In this document: positions 22,162-34,711 of the stretch, in pieces
Position numbering within the stretch: the stretch's first letter is position 1
Layout: every line of letters begins with the position of its first letter
Assembly: GCA_963921825.1 (NCBI GenBank)
Contig: OY997596.1
Coordinates: 6,329,001 to 6,393,000, forward strand
Length of the DNA: 64,000 nt
Direction: 5' to 3'
Source: Erodium maritimum
Taxonomy: Eukaryota > Streptophyta > Magnoliopsida > Geraniales > Geraniaceae
The notes under the pieces: generated by a model
What the model saw: only the letters and a program-made list of their open reading frames with translations
What the model was told of the DNA's origin: nothing
Database searches by the model: none
Position numbers and translations under genes: made by a program

Positions 22162-23170
22162 TTGGATCTCGAACGATATTAGAGGATAAACTCATGTCGT
22201 GAGTAGGTTTCGGCCTTACCCCCCGTGTCAAGGTAGGGAAAAGACTCGAGACTGACTTTTTGGTGGGCTCGAGCGGCTCGTCAGGAGGGAACTCAACTGG
22301 ACGGAGGAATCTTGTTGGTGTTGAAAGAGACATTCCTTGAGGTCAATGCAATATCGTTGTTCCATCGGCCCTACACCGGTAGATTTTTGTGCACTCCTTC
22401 AACTAGTGACCGGTAAACCCATAACTGAAGTAGTACCCTGTGAGTCTCTCATAGTTTATTTCCACGTTTGTTCAAGGTATTTTCATTAGTTTTTCCCTGA
22501 ACATAGTTTGGTGTGCTTTGTCAGGGCGCATTCTCAACAACAAAATACATGTAGATGACTAGTTATCATGAAATAACTAAAGGGTCATTTTATAGAAACG
22601 GATCCATTTTATAGAGAGTGTATGGGTCGAACCTCAAGTTTATACATGCATAAGTTTGATTTATATTTAAAAGCACACATGACACTCAAACAAGTAGTAT
22701 AGTTTTTACGGTACAAGTACAGTCAATCCTAGAAAGAACTGGTGGATATTAGAGATCTAAAAATACTCTATTTAATACGCAATGTCAAAGAGAAATTTGT
22801 ATCAACCACCTTAGGTAATTTTATAAATGTATTATAGACCAACTCTTAGTTGGGTCTTGAATCCCCGACCACTAACAAGAGCTTTCATCCCACTAAGGCC
22901 CTAACATATCGTACCTTACAAATTAAGCATTCCTAAGTTTATAATGATAGCGGGATTATACGAACGTGGTCGTAAGTTAAAGACTTATTCCACACTTAGA
23001 TAAGGTAGGGTTCTATCCGTTTTAAATGACATTCTCCTTCCTAGATATCGGTTGTCGATTATAGATCTCCGATAATCGTCTTTCTAGTGGTAAAGAAAAT
23101 TGGTCATCCCCCAGCATTGGACAACCACATTCGGTCCCCAAGCTACAATTACATTATATTCCAGCTATGC
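22162..23170. other. No recognised gene
   Basis: Low-complexity to ordinary AT-rich sequence with scattered short frames. No repeat ends or domains were recognised. Confidence 0.4.
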
Positions 23171-23325
23171 ATCTTGGTTTGTAGCGTCCCCCAGACTGCA
23201 TCACGCCTTCCTACTGTGACTACTCCAAAGATCTCATTAATCAACATTATCTTGGTTTGTAGCGTCCCCAGACTGCACCTCGCCTTCCTACTGTGACTAC
23301 TCTAAAGATCTCATTGATCAACATT
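23171..23325. repeat. Tandem duplication, 78-bp unit, two copies
   Basis: The unit starting atcttggtttgtagcgtccc and ending near atctcattaatcaacatt occurs at 23171-23248 and again at 23249-23325 with a handful of changes. Confidence 0.85.
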
Positions 23326-23775
23326 CGCAACCTCATAAAAGTCCCCATAAAAAAATAAACATTGAATTGATGAAAGATATCTTAGATCTAAAAATTTCCC
23401 TTTGTCCAGGATCGAAAGGTTCTGAGTGTTGTTTTTTGAGCTACCAAATTGATAATTGGGATCACTATTAGACTTGGAAGGAATTATTCTTTTTGAGCTG
23501 CTTGTATAACCAGTATCTAGAGCCTTAATAACAGGTATGAATTGATGTTCCACACTACAGATCAAGAGTGTGACTTTGGAGTCTCTCATTAGTAAATTGA
23601 TTTCTTCTTTTAACTCCAAGGATTTTGGAGGTATGAACCAATACCAAAAGCTGATTCCATATGTGAGTAAACAAAAACCAGAAGTCCCAAACTTAGTCAC
23701 ATAAGCTTCAAAGCTCTCCTCACACCAGGCCTGCTAAGGTAGCCCTTGGATACTAAGCCATACAAATTTTCTCCC
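23311..23775 (-). mobile_element. LINE ORF1 (DUF4283-like) remnant
   Basis: The minus-strand frame from about 23765 reads WLSIQGLP, a stop, then QAWCEESFEAYVTKFG and continues open for 129 codons (23700-23311). The pattern W-x-I-x-G-(L/I)-P-x-(Q/H)-A-W, then F, then G, is characteristic of the RNA-binding domain of plant LINE ORF1 proteins. At least one stop interrupts it. The downstream part has no recognised motif. Confidence 0.5.
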
Positions 23776-24246
23776 TTATAGGCTGAGACTGTGCGTAGGC
23801 GCAGTCTTTTCGGGGGTTTTCAACTGATCAAACTGGAACTGTCTAACAATTTGAAATGTTGGAAGAGATCAAATTGGTTATTGAAATGTGGTACTTACAG
23901 TTAGATCCTTATGTTGTACCTGTGATAAAACTGGCTATCTGAGTCTGCAATACTGATGAGAGCATGATATATATAAGTATAGTGATGTTGTATGGCCTGC
24001 CAGATGAGTACATTGCTTATGTATAAACTGTTCATCTTTATGATTAGTCCCTTGGTGAGATGCATACATACATTCTCTACTTTTTGTTATAGAATGTAAG
24101 TACCAATATAAGGACTTAGGCTGCTTACAATAAGAGCATAAACTTTCTGGGTTTGAACCTCCATTTCATGAAAGGTTTGGAAAATATGTGTCGGCTTATG
24201 GGTATTTGGCTAGGAACTGTTTTGGTTAAGCGAATTTAGTTTCCCA

Positions 24247-24378
24247 CTTGGGTTGGCCTGATGGTTAAAGAGCTCTCTTGTCTCTTTGAGGCCAAAGATT
24301 CGAATCCCAGTGAAGAATAGAAATAAATTGGGCTAGAGTAGATTTTCCCGTTATCTCCTTGAATTTTTTATTATAAAA
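24247..24378 (+). mobile_element. tRNA-derived SINE
   Basis: A Pol III internal promoter is visible: box A tggcctgatgg (24254-24264) and box B gattcgaatcc (24297-24307), 32 bp apart. A short unrelated body follows, then a T-rich/A-rich end (ttttttattataaaa). The length of about 130 bp is typical of plant SINEs. The tRNA-like head cannot fold into a functional tRNA. No clear target duplication was seen. Confidence 0.65.
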
Positions 24379-24379
24379 A

Positions 24380-25160
24380 TCCAACGACTTCAAAATAAAG
24401 CTGAAAGACAAGGAAGAAACCGTCATTACAAACAAGAGCACTGGCCTACTAGACACAGCCTCAGAATCAGAGAATTCTCAACAAGGGGAATAAACAACAC
24501 CAGGTCTCATATCCAGATAACAGACAATCAGTAAACATGAAAAAACAACAAGTCTAATACCTACGCTATCTTCTTGATAAAATCAAAGGTTAAGCGGATT
24601 TCGTATTTGAAGTCAAGAGGGCTTGAAATGCAGCTATGGTACCTAGTGACATTGATCTCCTAGGTTCACAAGTGAGTAGTGCTATTATTTGTTTGGATGT
24701 CACATGTAGAAGACATGACACCATAATGTCAAAGCCATCATGGAATTAAGCTTTTCAGACCCCCAAGTTTTCCTAATGCACAATCTTGTAAGGACATGGC
24801 ATCACTCACTGGCCACCCAAATCCAATGACTTTGGTTGCTTTGTATTTTTCTTCCATGTTGTCTCATTTTGATTGGGCCATGTATTTAATGAGGATACCT
24901 TAACCCTCACTCCAACAAGATGCAAACAAATCACTCTTGTTTTATTCTTTGTAGGAGCCAAGTAAAGGACAGCATTCAACAAATATTGACTTCTTTATAT
25001 GTGGAGAATACTGGGAAAAGAAGGCAAAGACTGGTTTTAAGGTTTCTTTCCTTTTCTTCCTTTACCCTTTGAATTCTTTATTGTTCCACGCACTTCACAT
25101 GGAGCAGCTTTGCATCTAGATATTACATATACAGCTGGATAGATGTTGGGATATGAAACT
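24380..25160. other. No recognised gene
   Basis: Intergenic-looking sequence with short frames on both strands. Nothing could be supported. Confidence 0.4.
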
Positions 25161-25164
25161 ATAA

Positions 25165-25478
25165 GGGTTAAATGTAAAATCCTACCCTGAAATATCGCTC
25201 ACGGACTACAAACTACCTTAAAGTATTGATCACTATTGGAGGCATGTAAATGACATGTGACCAATTTATAAGACATGTAAAAGATCTGTGATCAATTCAA
25301 AAAGGTATGTAAATGATCTGTGATCAATTTATAATGCATGTAAATGATATGTGATCAATTCATAAAGACATGTAAATGACATGTACCCAAAACATAAAGT
25401 CCTTTCATTTAACTTTTAAACTTTGTGTACCTTACTGTTCGTAACTAATACAAAAAGGTAGGTTTTTACATTTAACCC
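25165..25478. mobile_element. MITE with 22-bp terminal inverted repeats and internal tandem array
   Basis: Ends are gggttaaatgtaaaatccta at the left and the complement, aggtttttacatttaaccc, at the right. The flanks aaactataa and aaaatatac agree at 7 of 9 bases, compatible with a decayed 9-bp duplication. The centre (about 25248-25385) has five diverged copies of a 31-33 bp unit built on catgtaaatgatctgtgatc. Confidence 0.7.
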
Positions 25479-25529
25479 AAAATATACCCAGTCCGTTAAT
25501 TATAAGACTAAATTTTTAGTATAATACCC

Positions 25530-25690
25530 CCGCAAACATAAATGCTTGTCATGGTATTATATTGCAAAAAAAAAGTCTCAGGTATTATATTGTAAATAAA
25601 TATTTATCAGTATATTATATTGTAAAAAAATAATTGTCTCGGATATTATACTGTAAATAAATGTTAGTCAGGATATTATATTAAAAAACT
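25530..25690. repeat. Short irregular tandem repeat (ggtattatattgtaaa units)
   Basis: Four or five diverged copies of a unit of about 36-40 bp contain gatattatattgtaaataaa. The region is AT-rich and non-coding. Confidence 0.55.
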
Positions 25691-27066
25691 TCCTTAATTA
25701 TAAGACTTTTTAGTTGAACTAGTCATCTAATATAATATCAAGCTTAACTTGGTTTAACGTGCGTTTAGAAGTTGCTTGTCGCCTAACTTCATGATCTACT
25801 ATCTATGTTCTTTTTTTGATCAAAATGGATATATTATAAATGTTTAACGGATGGGTGCATACTTGCCACCATTTGAGTACTAAGTCAACTTACAACTGAA
25901 AGACGAAACAGAAATTGAAAAAACCTATATTCTGATAAATACATGTGAGGGGAGGTTAAAACAAGAGTCAAAACCAATTAATAAAATTGCATATCGCCTT
26001 TAAAATTGTAAAAGACGTTAGACACTAGTCAAGCAGATATGAGCATATGGCCTTCAAGGAATCATCGGATTTATATTTTAAAAAATGTACTAAAGAAATT
26101 TGTATGTCTACAAACAAAATACGAATTATACACATATACTATATAGAAAATAAAACAAATATTTAAGATATAAAAACCTATGTTTTATGAAATCGATTTA
26201 GTGTTCTAAAAATTCCCGCCTCGACTGATTTCCAAACACCGGCCCGCCCAATTACTAACAAATCGCTCCACTGATTTAACAACCCGATTATATGAACTCG
26301 GGCCGGTATTCTGAAAATCCCCCGTTAGACGACCGTCTTTTTAGAACCGTCCATATGTGCATAACACTACAACAGTTTCCCAACCATGTGGACAGCTGTT
26401 TATGTTGTTTGAACTTAGAAATGTGAATCATCAGTACCTGACTTTGTTTGTATTCTAAACAAACATGTCCTATGAATCATTGAACCAGATCTGCTTTTAA
26501 GCATGTATTATAACTCCAACACGAACTTACTATTTAAGTAAACGAATCTGGTATGTGTTCAATGTTCATCTCTAGCAAGTTGGGCGTGATCTTAATCTCC
26601 CCGAAGTTTTATAATTTATGATTTGGTACTCTTTTTAAAAAGATGATCCTTGCCCCATTTGTGATTATTAAATGGATTAGTGGACCATGGTCATATATTT
26701 TATCGTATATTGTTGCTTTCAATCTTCAATGACTTTGTTTTGTGATATACTAAATATTTTCTTATGACAAGTTGTATTATTATTACTAGATTGGACTTAA
26801 ATTACACTTACCACATGTCCAGGTTCATGCTAAGCCTCATAAGATGCTTATTGGCAGTCTCTTATAATCACTTTCTTTTCTTTTGCCAGTATATATAATG
26901 GTCTGGAGAATCGTTAATATCTGTTATCGAGAATTACATGGGCAGGCCTTTTCTCTTTTGTCTACCAAAGGTTAGCCTAGTTTTTGGTGTGATTTTCATT
27001 ATTTTTCTACTACTTATGTTGCTTGGATTGGATAGATTAAATATCAAGCCAACTAAATGATAATTC
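25691..27066. other. AT-rich sequence with no recognised gene
   Basis: Short frames only. A small GC-richer patch near 26215-26340 (cccgcctcgactg, ggcccgcccaa) gave no coherent product on either strand. Confidence 0.4.
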
Positions 27067-27080
27067 TTTGATGTCATGTT

Positions 27081-28187
27081 TTTTTATTATCAGTAAATAG
27101 ATAGATAGATCCAACCTTGAAATTCAAGGAAGGAACGAGGATAAAATCTTCAGATATAGACAAAAACATTCCTTTTTAAAGGAATCCGGAAAAGAGGAGA
27201 AGATCTAAAATCTGAATTTTATAAATTTGTAGTTCAAAATTAACACAAACAACAATAACAAACAGAATAAAGAAGCTCTAAGAAGTAGATTTAACTAACA
27301 TGAAGCCCTAAAAAGAACAAGTAACACAGGAGAGCCCAAACAAAACCAAGCGGAAAAAAAATACAAACGATCTCACCCCTACCAGCGTTCTGATCCCAGC
27401 CTTCACGAGACAAAACGAAGCCACTCCCGCATTAATCTCAGCACCAACGGACACCTCGAGGCCAGCACCATCAGAAGAGAAGAAAGCCAGGCCATCGACC
27501 TCGACGTTGGAAAGCCGAGGGACGGGGCCGGATCCAGCGAGCAGCAACAAGTAACGACAAACTCACCCCCACCACCAACCTTAGCGACTAACATCCTGCA
27601 CTGCTCAACTATTGAGCTAGCCCATCGGGGCCAACACCCACGATGATCTCTTGGGAGAGTTCGGCCCTGTAATTCGGCTCTCTACCGGACAAGAAGAGAG
27701 AGGGTGAAGGGTCAAACAGGCGAGAATCGCTTCGGAGGGGTAGGTGACGAGCAGATCTAGGGAAACCCTAGATCTGCAAAAGGGGATCCGGGACAGAGAG
27801 AAGTTAGGGCAGTAGATTAGCTTAGGAAGAAGGGAGGAGTAGGAAATAGGAAGAAAGGATAGAAGGTCGCCGACCTGAGGTTCGAATCAGCCCAAACCCG
27901 AGACCGAAGAGGCTTGAGCAACGGCCATAAAAGACGGTTTGAAGGCTTGGTAAGGGTCAAAATTGGAGTTGAAGAAGGTGAGGAAGAGTGAAGCAGAAGG
28001 GGAGGAGGAAGAAGGGTGGAGAAGGGGTGAGAAGAAGGGAGGGCTGGTGGCTCACATGACAGGAGCCGTGTGAGCCACCGAAGGCGGCGGCGAAAGAAGA
28101 GCAAGGGGAGGCTAGATTTCGTATATTTCTAAAGAGAGGTCGAAGCATCCTCACTCTAGAAGGTTTTGTCCTTCTTGGTCAAAATTA
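27081..28187 (-). mobile_element. Non-LTR retroposon, minus strand, with target duplication
   Basis: A T-rich tail end lies at the left. The element is flanked by an exact duplication of tttgatgtcatgttttttt (27067-27085 and 28188 onward). The minus-strand content is C-, T- and S/P/L-rich at its 5' side (28150-27700), followed by a fragment with GSGPVPRLSNVEVDG near 27540-27490. This layout resembles an ORF1 N-terminal region and 3' UTR. No zinc knuckle or RT is visible, so it is a short non-autonomous or internally deleted copy. Confidence 0.6.
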
Positions 28188-28200
28188 TTTGATGTCATGT

Positions 28201-29330
28201 TTTTTTTTTTGAACAACGAAAGCAAATTGAAATTAACTTTTAAGGAAAAAGTTACATAGCAATAAATCTCAACCTAGTTACAGATTGAGAAAAAAAAGCC
28301 AGACAAAAAACAAGAAAAAGTAGAAGCCTAAACACAAACTGCTCATCCCCAAAACCAAAGTACGATGTAGTGCAACCTTGAGTGAATTCCCCTGTGCGGC
28401 CTGTGTGTATGCAGATAGATGGGAATGTAACTGGATTCCCCTGAGAAGCATGTGACTGCAGCCTAGTGAATGGGAATGTAAAGGATTCCCCTGAGAGGCA
28501 TGTGAGTATGCAGCCCTGTGAATGTGCAACGATGAGAGGAGTGCAACGATGAGAGTGAATGAGGATGAGAGAGTGTCTAGAAATCCACGAAAAACTGGTC
28601 TGAATAACCGGATTTGTCTACCATTAAGCCCGGAGCAAAACAGGTCTAAATACCCAAGTTTACCAACCTTGAATCCCAGAGAAAAGACAGGTTTGAATAC
28701 CCATATTTTCCAACCTTTAAGCCCGGAGATAAAACTGCAGCTGCCTACTACCACTCTTCCCTAAACTAAGAAGGAATGACATCTACTCCCTTGTCCACAA
28801 GAACTCCGAAAACCAAAAGAGGTAGGGAGATCTTGCAGTTGCCGGTGGCCAAGACCACAACACGGCAGGGACAAAAACCGATCCCAAAAACTAATCAATC
28901 AAAATCCCACGGACAAAGCCCCATGCTTTCACCGAGGCCAACCCCAAGCCGGAAATTCCATCCACAGAAGTGGACAGGGCACATGATCTCAATCGAGGAG
29001 CCAAGAGATCAGAAGGGAGAAGAATACCTAACTTAGACAGAGAGGAGGGAAGAAGGTATACCTGATTCTAATCTCGAGAGCCAAAGGAGAGGAGTCTCGA
29101 AGAGCAACCAAAGGAGAAGACCGACCCAACAGCGATGACGGAGACCTAAAGCCACGACGATCCTTGGAAAGGAAACGCGTCCCACGACCAGCACCGAAAC
29201 TCGAAGCCAGAACCTGAAGAGAAGGCCCTCCTTCAAGAAGCCAAGAGAGCCACTGAGCCCAAAGTATCAACGAGCCACCAACCCAAGACGTAACCCCCAC
29301 CGCACCTCCTCAAAGGAAAAACAACGGAGT
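28201..29330 (-). mobile_element. Second non-LTR retroposon fragment, minus strand, at the same site
   Basis: It begins at its 3' end with a run of ten T (28201-28210) followed by gaacaacgaaagcaaattg, the complement of a common LINE 3' end. The body (28380-29300) holds tandem-like segments (aatgggaatgtaa and gattcccctgaga, each seen two or three times near 28400-28500) and S/L/G-rich minus-strand frames with no known domain. No matching right-hand duplication was found, so its right edge is approximate. Confidence 0.45.
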
Positions 29331-29334
29331 CGGA

Positions 29335-30070
29335 TAATTATGTTAGTATGTATGATTTAATGGCCAAGTGATGAAAATGAAGAAATCCAATATAATGAAA
29401 TAGTATCGGTATCAATTTGGAAGGATAGCATTACATAATGTTAAATTGGTGTAAAAACCTTTTCGGTACCAAATTACTGAAATTAGAGCAAAATTAGATG
29501 ATAAAGGTAATTGGTGGTTGCATGAGCAAATTGACATAAAAGACAAGGTGCAGGGTATAAGAGCCGCTGCAGGGGATCGTTTCGGCTCCTATTTATGTGT
29601 CGAAATTGGTTGAAAAGGTGAATTTGAGTGTCATATCGTCAAATCTCAGTCATTTCCCACGTCAAATCGGTCTCGTTGTAAAAGATCGTTTACGATTTTG
29701 TAGACGTCTCTAATTGTCGTTTCTACGTGAATATTTTGATCAGTCGTTTTTGCGGACGACACGTCATACAATTCTACACAGAGATTCTTCCGAACCTCAC
29801 AGATATGCCATCTATTGTTGAGATGGCGGAATTCGTTTGGAAAACAACAAAAATAAAAACCAACAATTTTAAGTCAATTTTTTCTCTAAAATGCCATTCA
29901 AAATCCATTTTTTACCTATGCCATCAATAGAATTCATGGATTTTTATAATAACAGAAGTTGACAACATGTTTCTGGAAGTCATCACTCATTAGACATGTA
30001 TGGTTATTAAATGTATTTTGTTACCGCTACCCAAGACATATGGAAAAATAAAAAAAATTAATTTTATCTT
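29335..30070. other. AT-rich sequence with no recognised gene
   Basis: No frame over about 70 codons, no domain and no clear repeat ends. Confidence 0.4.
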
Positions 30071-30461
30071 AAAATTCTAAATTTTTCATATTTCATTTGG
30101 AGTATCTTAATTTTTTTATTAATTCAGTTAAAGTATTCAAAAAAAAATTTGTTTCACTTCAGTACCCTAGACTTTCATTAATTCTGTTTTAGAATCCACC
30201 GTTAACTTAACCCTAAATTTGGTTGTTAGTAAAGAGTATTATGGTCATTTTATCTATTTTGAATGGAAAATCGGATGAAACGTTAATAGCGGGCATTAAA
30301 ATAGAATTAATGAAAGTTTAGGGTATTGCGGTGACACAAAAAATATTTAGGGTACTCTAAATGAATTAATGAAAGTTTAGAGTACTGAGGTGACACAAAA
30401 AAGATTTAAGGTACTCTAAATGAAATATGAAAGATTTAGGGTATTGAGGTGGAATTACCCC
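30071..30461. mobile_element. Foldback MITE with about 38-bp arms and internal tandem repeat
   Basis: The left arm aaattctaaatttttcatat (30071 onward, continuing with ttcatttggagtatctta) is the complement of the right arm near 30405-30442. The interior 30300-30420 carries two or three copies of a unit of about 57 bp containing gaaagtttagggtattg and tgacacaaaaaa. The outer borders are approximate. Confidence 0.6.
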
Positions 30462-30569
30462 CAAAATAAAAATATCATATTTATAAAATAAAATAAAAAC
30501 GAGCGAAAGAAATTTTATTCATAATGCCAATAATTTGTAATAGATATAGGGTCAAGGACCGTGAATTCC

Positions 30570-31130
30570 AAAATATAGTTGTGGATCCTCATAGGTGCAC
30601 AAGAACTCTTGGGCCCATAGCTAAGATCTCTTTGTCATCATAGACACTATATGGGCAACAACAGAATAACAAAAAACAATAAAGAACATAAACGAATACA
30701 AAAAACTAGACAGTCGGCTATTCCAATTTTTTTGAAACCCGTAACTTGCATAGTGAGGCGTTCTGGTATTGTCAGTCCGTCGTCTTAAGTCTTCGAGATC
30801 ATCTGAGATGCCTCTTCCTGTGATAGGACTTGAGTTGGATGTGATAAGGAGAACGAAGCATGTTCTGGCTTCACTGATGCTTCTAACCGAACTAGAATGC
30901 TTTGGCCTCCAGAGATCATCGTCGAATCAACCCTCAACGACATAACCCAAAAAAGCTGCCCAAACTTGATTCTGTCGGCCTTAGAACAGAATACCTAAAG
31001 AAAAAAACTCCATAAAAACATGAAAAAATAAAATAAGAGACAAATAGAGAACTATAAAGGAAAAGCCTCCACCATCGACTAGAATTTGGGGGGTGCTTCT
31101 CGCTCAAAGAGAGTTTTTTCTCTTTAAAAC
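30570..31130 (-). mobile_element. Probable retroposon untranslated region, minus strand
   Basis: Read on the minus strand, the segment starts with aaaaaactctctttgagcga and gaagcacccc, similar in style to LINE 5' regions, and continues without an open frame. It lies next to the retroposon at 31240-32620. Assignment rests on composition only. Confidence 0.25.
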
Positions 31131-31239
31131 TTATTCCGAAAGGAGTTTAAACTTTATCATCTTTATAATTAATTTTGTATGATAAAAAAATTAGTGGAAT
31201 ACGATATAATATATTAAGTAATAAAAACAAAAGTCCAAC

Positions 31240-32620
31240 TCAAAGTGGGCACAACTAAATAATATAATATGAAATACTGAATAAAAGGTCCTAACATCGT
31301 GGGATCAAGCTGAATAAAAATATGTCCAGTTAACTGAACCGCTCCACAAAGGCGTTTAGGAGCTAACATTGTGGTAGCGCTCGAAAACACTAATACAGTA
31401 GAACTGGACTGGGAGATAGAGCCGGCCCATTTTTGGGGTATTACTGTGGCGGACTAAGAACTCTGTCGGGATTCCAATGTGCATCGTGCTCCCTGAAATG
31501 ATAGAGTAAGGATCCAGAAACGCGAGAGTGATGATTTCCAAGATGCTAAGAGAGTACCATACCAGGACTTGGTGGAACCACTTCCACCTTACATCCATTG
31601 GGGCGGTGTTGCTGGTCGACCTCTCAATGGACCACGAACTCCTCATTGAGCGAGGAGATGGTGCTTAACACCCCCCCCCCCCGTCGGTGTACGATACGCC
31701 CCATCGGTACATCATAAGCCTTCCGACTCCATGTCCTAGTTGTCTCCTTTCGGATGCTGAGTGGAGATAGCTAAGTCCCGGGAAGCACCTGAGTGCCCCT
31801 CCGCTCCGTTCCATGGAGAGGAGTGGGTCGTTTTGAGGACTCTCTAGCCTATTTGGCCCCCAACCAAAACAGGCCTACTTGTTATCGGACGTCTTTTACC
31901 CGGTCCAAGACCGACCCGTGGCCCCAACAGAGGCCTCGGAGCCCTAAACCCTTCCAGTGTCACCGACTATCGCCATCGAGTCTCGTCGCCTCCTCCCAAT
32001 GGCCATTTTCTCGGCGTGTGGACCAGTGATGCACTCCGGCCATGAGGCCCTCCGTCAGAATCGGTATCTCCTACCTCTGCAGCTAATCCCCACCGTCGCC
32101 ATTGTGTCTCCAGTCCGATCCCCTAGAGTTACTGCAACTCCATGCCCCGATTTGCTAGAGGATGCAACAACGGATATGGGGGAGAGATCAATTTAAACCT
32201 TGGAGCCAGAGCCAGAGCAGTCGCCACCCTGACTTGTCGAGGACGAGGTCTCTACATCAGTGTTCGACGAACGAGACCTCCTGTTTGTCCCATAGCCCCG
32301 CTGGATCGAGACTCACGTCCGCCTGTCAGCGATGTCACTGGAGAGCCATCCATCTCCGCCAGTGCGAAGATCACGAGCCCCACCTCTTTCGTCAACGTGA
32401 TCCCAAAAAGACCTGACGCTTGAAAAAAGAGATAAGACTCACCTAACGAATGGGAGAGAGGACTATCAAACCCGTTACTGCTAAAAATTATCACCGCCAT
32501 CACTGAAAAACTGAGGCACTTTTTATTGCAACGAACTTATCCATCATAGATAAAGTCGCCGACACCATAGACTACAAAACCCTAATCTCTTATCTTTTGA
32601 TAGAGAGAGCCGAGAACGAT
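31240..32620 (-). mobile_element. ORF1-type retroposon copy E, minus strand, with C12 tract
   Basis: The 3' module 31480-31640 is the inverted relative of 45010-45080 and 54090-54160 (shared outline: ggtggcag or variant, tggttccac, then acgacgcacgc or variant). The part 31740-32500 carries overlapping open frames of 80-95 codons on both strands, typical of the GC-rich ORF1 N-terminal region of this family, but no zinc knuckle. A run of 12 C lies at 31671-31682. It is broken and lacks RT. Confidence 0.5.
31671..31682. repeat. C12 homopolymer inside retroposon E
   Basis: Twelve consecutive C lie between gtgcttaaca and gtcggtg. On the element's own strand it is a G run preceding tgttaagcacc, the same position as the G17 at 44867-44883. 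Confidence 0.9.
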
Positions 32621-33490
32621 CTATTTCATGTTCCGTTACTGTAAATCAAATCCCTCTACGATTTCGATCAAGCAACCGTGATAGAATTTGTACGATAAAA
32701 TTAACATTGTATTTTGAAGTAGGTCATAAACGTATAAGATGATTAAGATCAACATATCCTCAGTAAAGCTTGTCCAGGTTAAGTCCTTTGTTTTCTCTCT
32801 CTTTCTTTTTCTACTATAAAATATGAAAAGTAAATGTCGTGTCTCCATAGTGTTCCAATTAGATATGATTGTCATTTGCTATTGGTTGAGATTCCTCGAC
32901 AGCGACAAAGTCCAGGTGTTCTTTTTCTATTATTAGTAACCTGCGATCTAACGTACCATATTTCCCCGCCACATCCTTCTTTCTGTAACCATAAATATTA
33001 AATCCGAATTAATAAATAAAGTGGGGTCGATACTGTGATTTAATTATAATTATTTCACACTAATCAATAATTGATGTCGAGCAGTGAGGAACTATTATGG
33101 AATTGGGAATTAAAGAAAGGTGTCGGTATAGTATAAAAATAGAAAGTCTGTTTGGTGAGTGGGTGAATTATTGACAGAAAGACTTTCTATGAATGGATGT
33201 GCTGTGTCCACGTCTCCCCAGGCACTAACCTCGTACACCTTGCCGACTCCAAAAACTTACAAAAAAACTGTTATTTTAATGAGATATTTACTTATTTAAG
33301 CTAATTAGTGACATTTACGGTAGAATACGAGCAAACGAATAGTACATCAGTTGTGAGAAATGGTCAAGTGACTCAATGAGCATATGGGCGTTAACTCACA
33401 AAGGATATGTTTACGAATATCAAGTTATGGTGTATTTAAAATTTAAATTTCATCTTAAAATACGAGTAAAAGAATAGTATGCTAGTCATT
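32621..33490. other. No recognised gene
   Basis: AT-rich intergenic sequence with short frames only. Confidence 0.4.
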
Positions 33491-34304
33491 AAAATGTGAT
33501 CGATTTATATATTTTGAGTACTCTGTTTTTATGCAAATCTTCTCTCGTTTGTCGAGATCTTATGTCTGAGAACCCTACCTTATATGGTCCTTAAATCTTG
33601 TATCGCTGCCTCGTCTCTCTTCAGACGGTGTGTCCCTTCGCACGATAAGGAGACGTCGAAAGCCCCTCCAACAGGTCATGACGTCTTCTGCTCTCTCCCT
33701 CATCCCTCTTCCAACTTCTCCCGCCACGACGGAGGGTTCTTTCTCTCTCAGCCACGCAACCCCTTGATCAAACCTCTTCGGGGGCGGCCAAGTAAACTCC
33801 TAGGGCTTGCGTCTTCTGCAAGCAAGCCTAGGGCACCACCCTTCCATCCTACAACTACTCTGGTGGATGCAGCGGCTAGGGCTCACCCCTCTCCACCCAT
33901 GGTAGAGTCGGCTAAGGCGCTGACCCATGAGGTTCCACCTGGTTTCGCTCCCTTATCTTTACCTGCTCCTGCTGCGACGGCCTCACCTGACGCATAATTG
34001 GTTCTGGTTCCCTCATCTCCACGCCATCGAGACCCTATCTGAGGGAAGGCTCCGATGGAGGAACCGGGACGGACGGTACTACGGGACCTTTGTGGGGGAG
34101 GGCTTACTCCGAACTTCGATCGCATTCCCATGGTCCTTGTTGCTCTAGATCTGCCTCCAGGAGTTGTTCGGCGTCGACGGGTCTTCAAAACTAGAGATAC
34201 TGGTTCCACCTCGGAGCTTCCACCGCGGGGACACCATTGGAGGCTACCCTCAATAACCTTAAGGACGCGGCTTCTCAGCCTGCTTACTGGAAGAAGAGAA
34301 GGAG

Positions 34305-34674
34305 GTGGAGGTCGTGATGTCGTATGCATCGTTGAGCCCCTCCTTGTTGGCTCACCAACAATTTGCTATGATGGTCAAATTGTGGGCGTCCAAACAACCT
34401 CGGAAGGAAGTGCTGCTCCGAGTCATCCCTAGGGCATGGGGAAAGGCTGCGGAGGGCCTGGTCATCAAGGACATCGGACCGGGGGTGTTTGGTTTCTACT
34501 TCGAGTCGGAGGAGGCGTGCACATGGGTCCGTAGGAACGAACCTTGGTGTTTTGACGGACGACCTATCCTCCTCGGGAACTTGGACCCAATTGCTAGTGA
34601 GCCTCTGCCTTTGCATCGGCTTCAACTCTGGGCCCATGCTCACTGTCTCCCTTCCTTGGTGCGAACCAAGGCAA

Positions 34675-34711
<37 letters not shown>

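Noticed and set aside
24254-24307. tRNA gene at the A/B-box pair
   Set aside because: No acceptor or anticodon stem can form. It is the head of a SINE.
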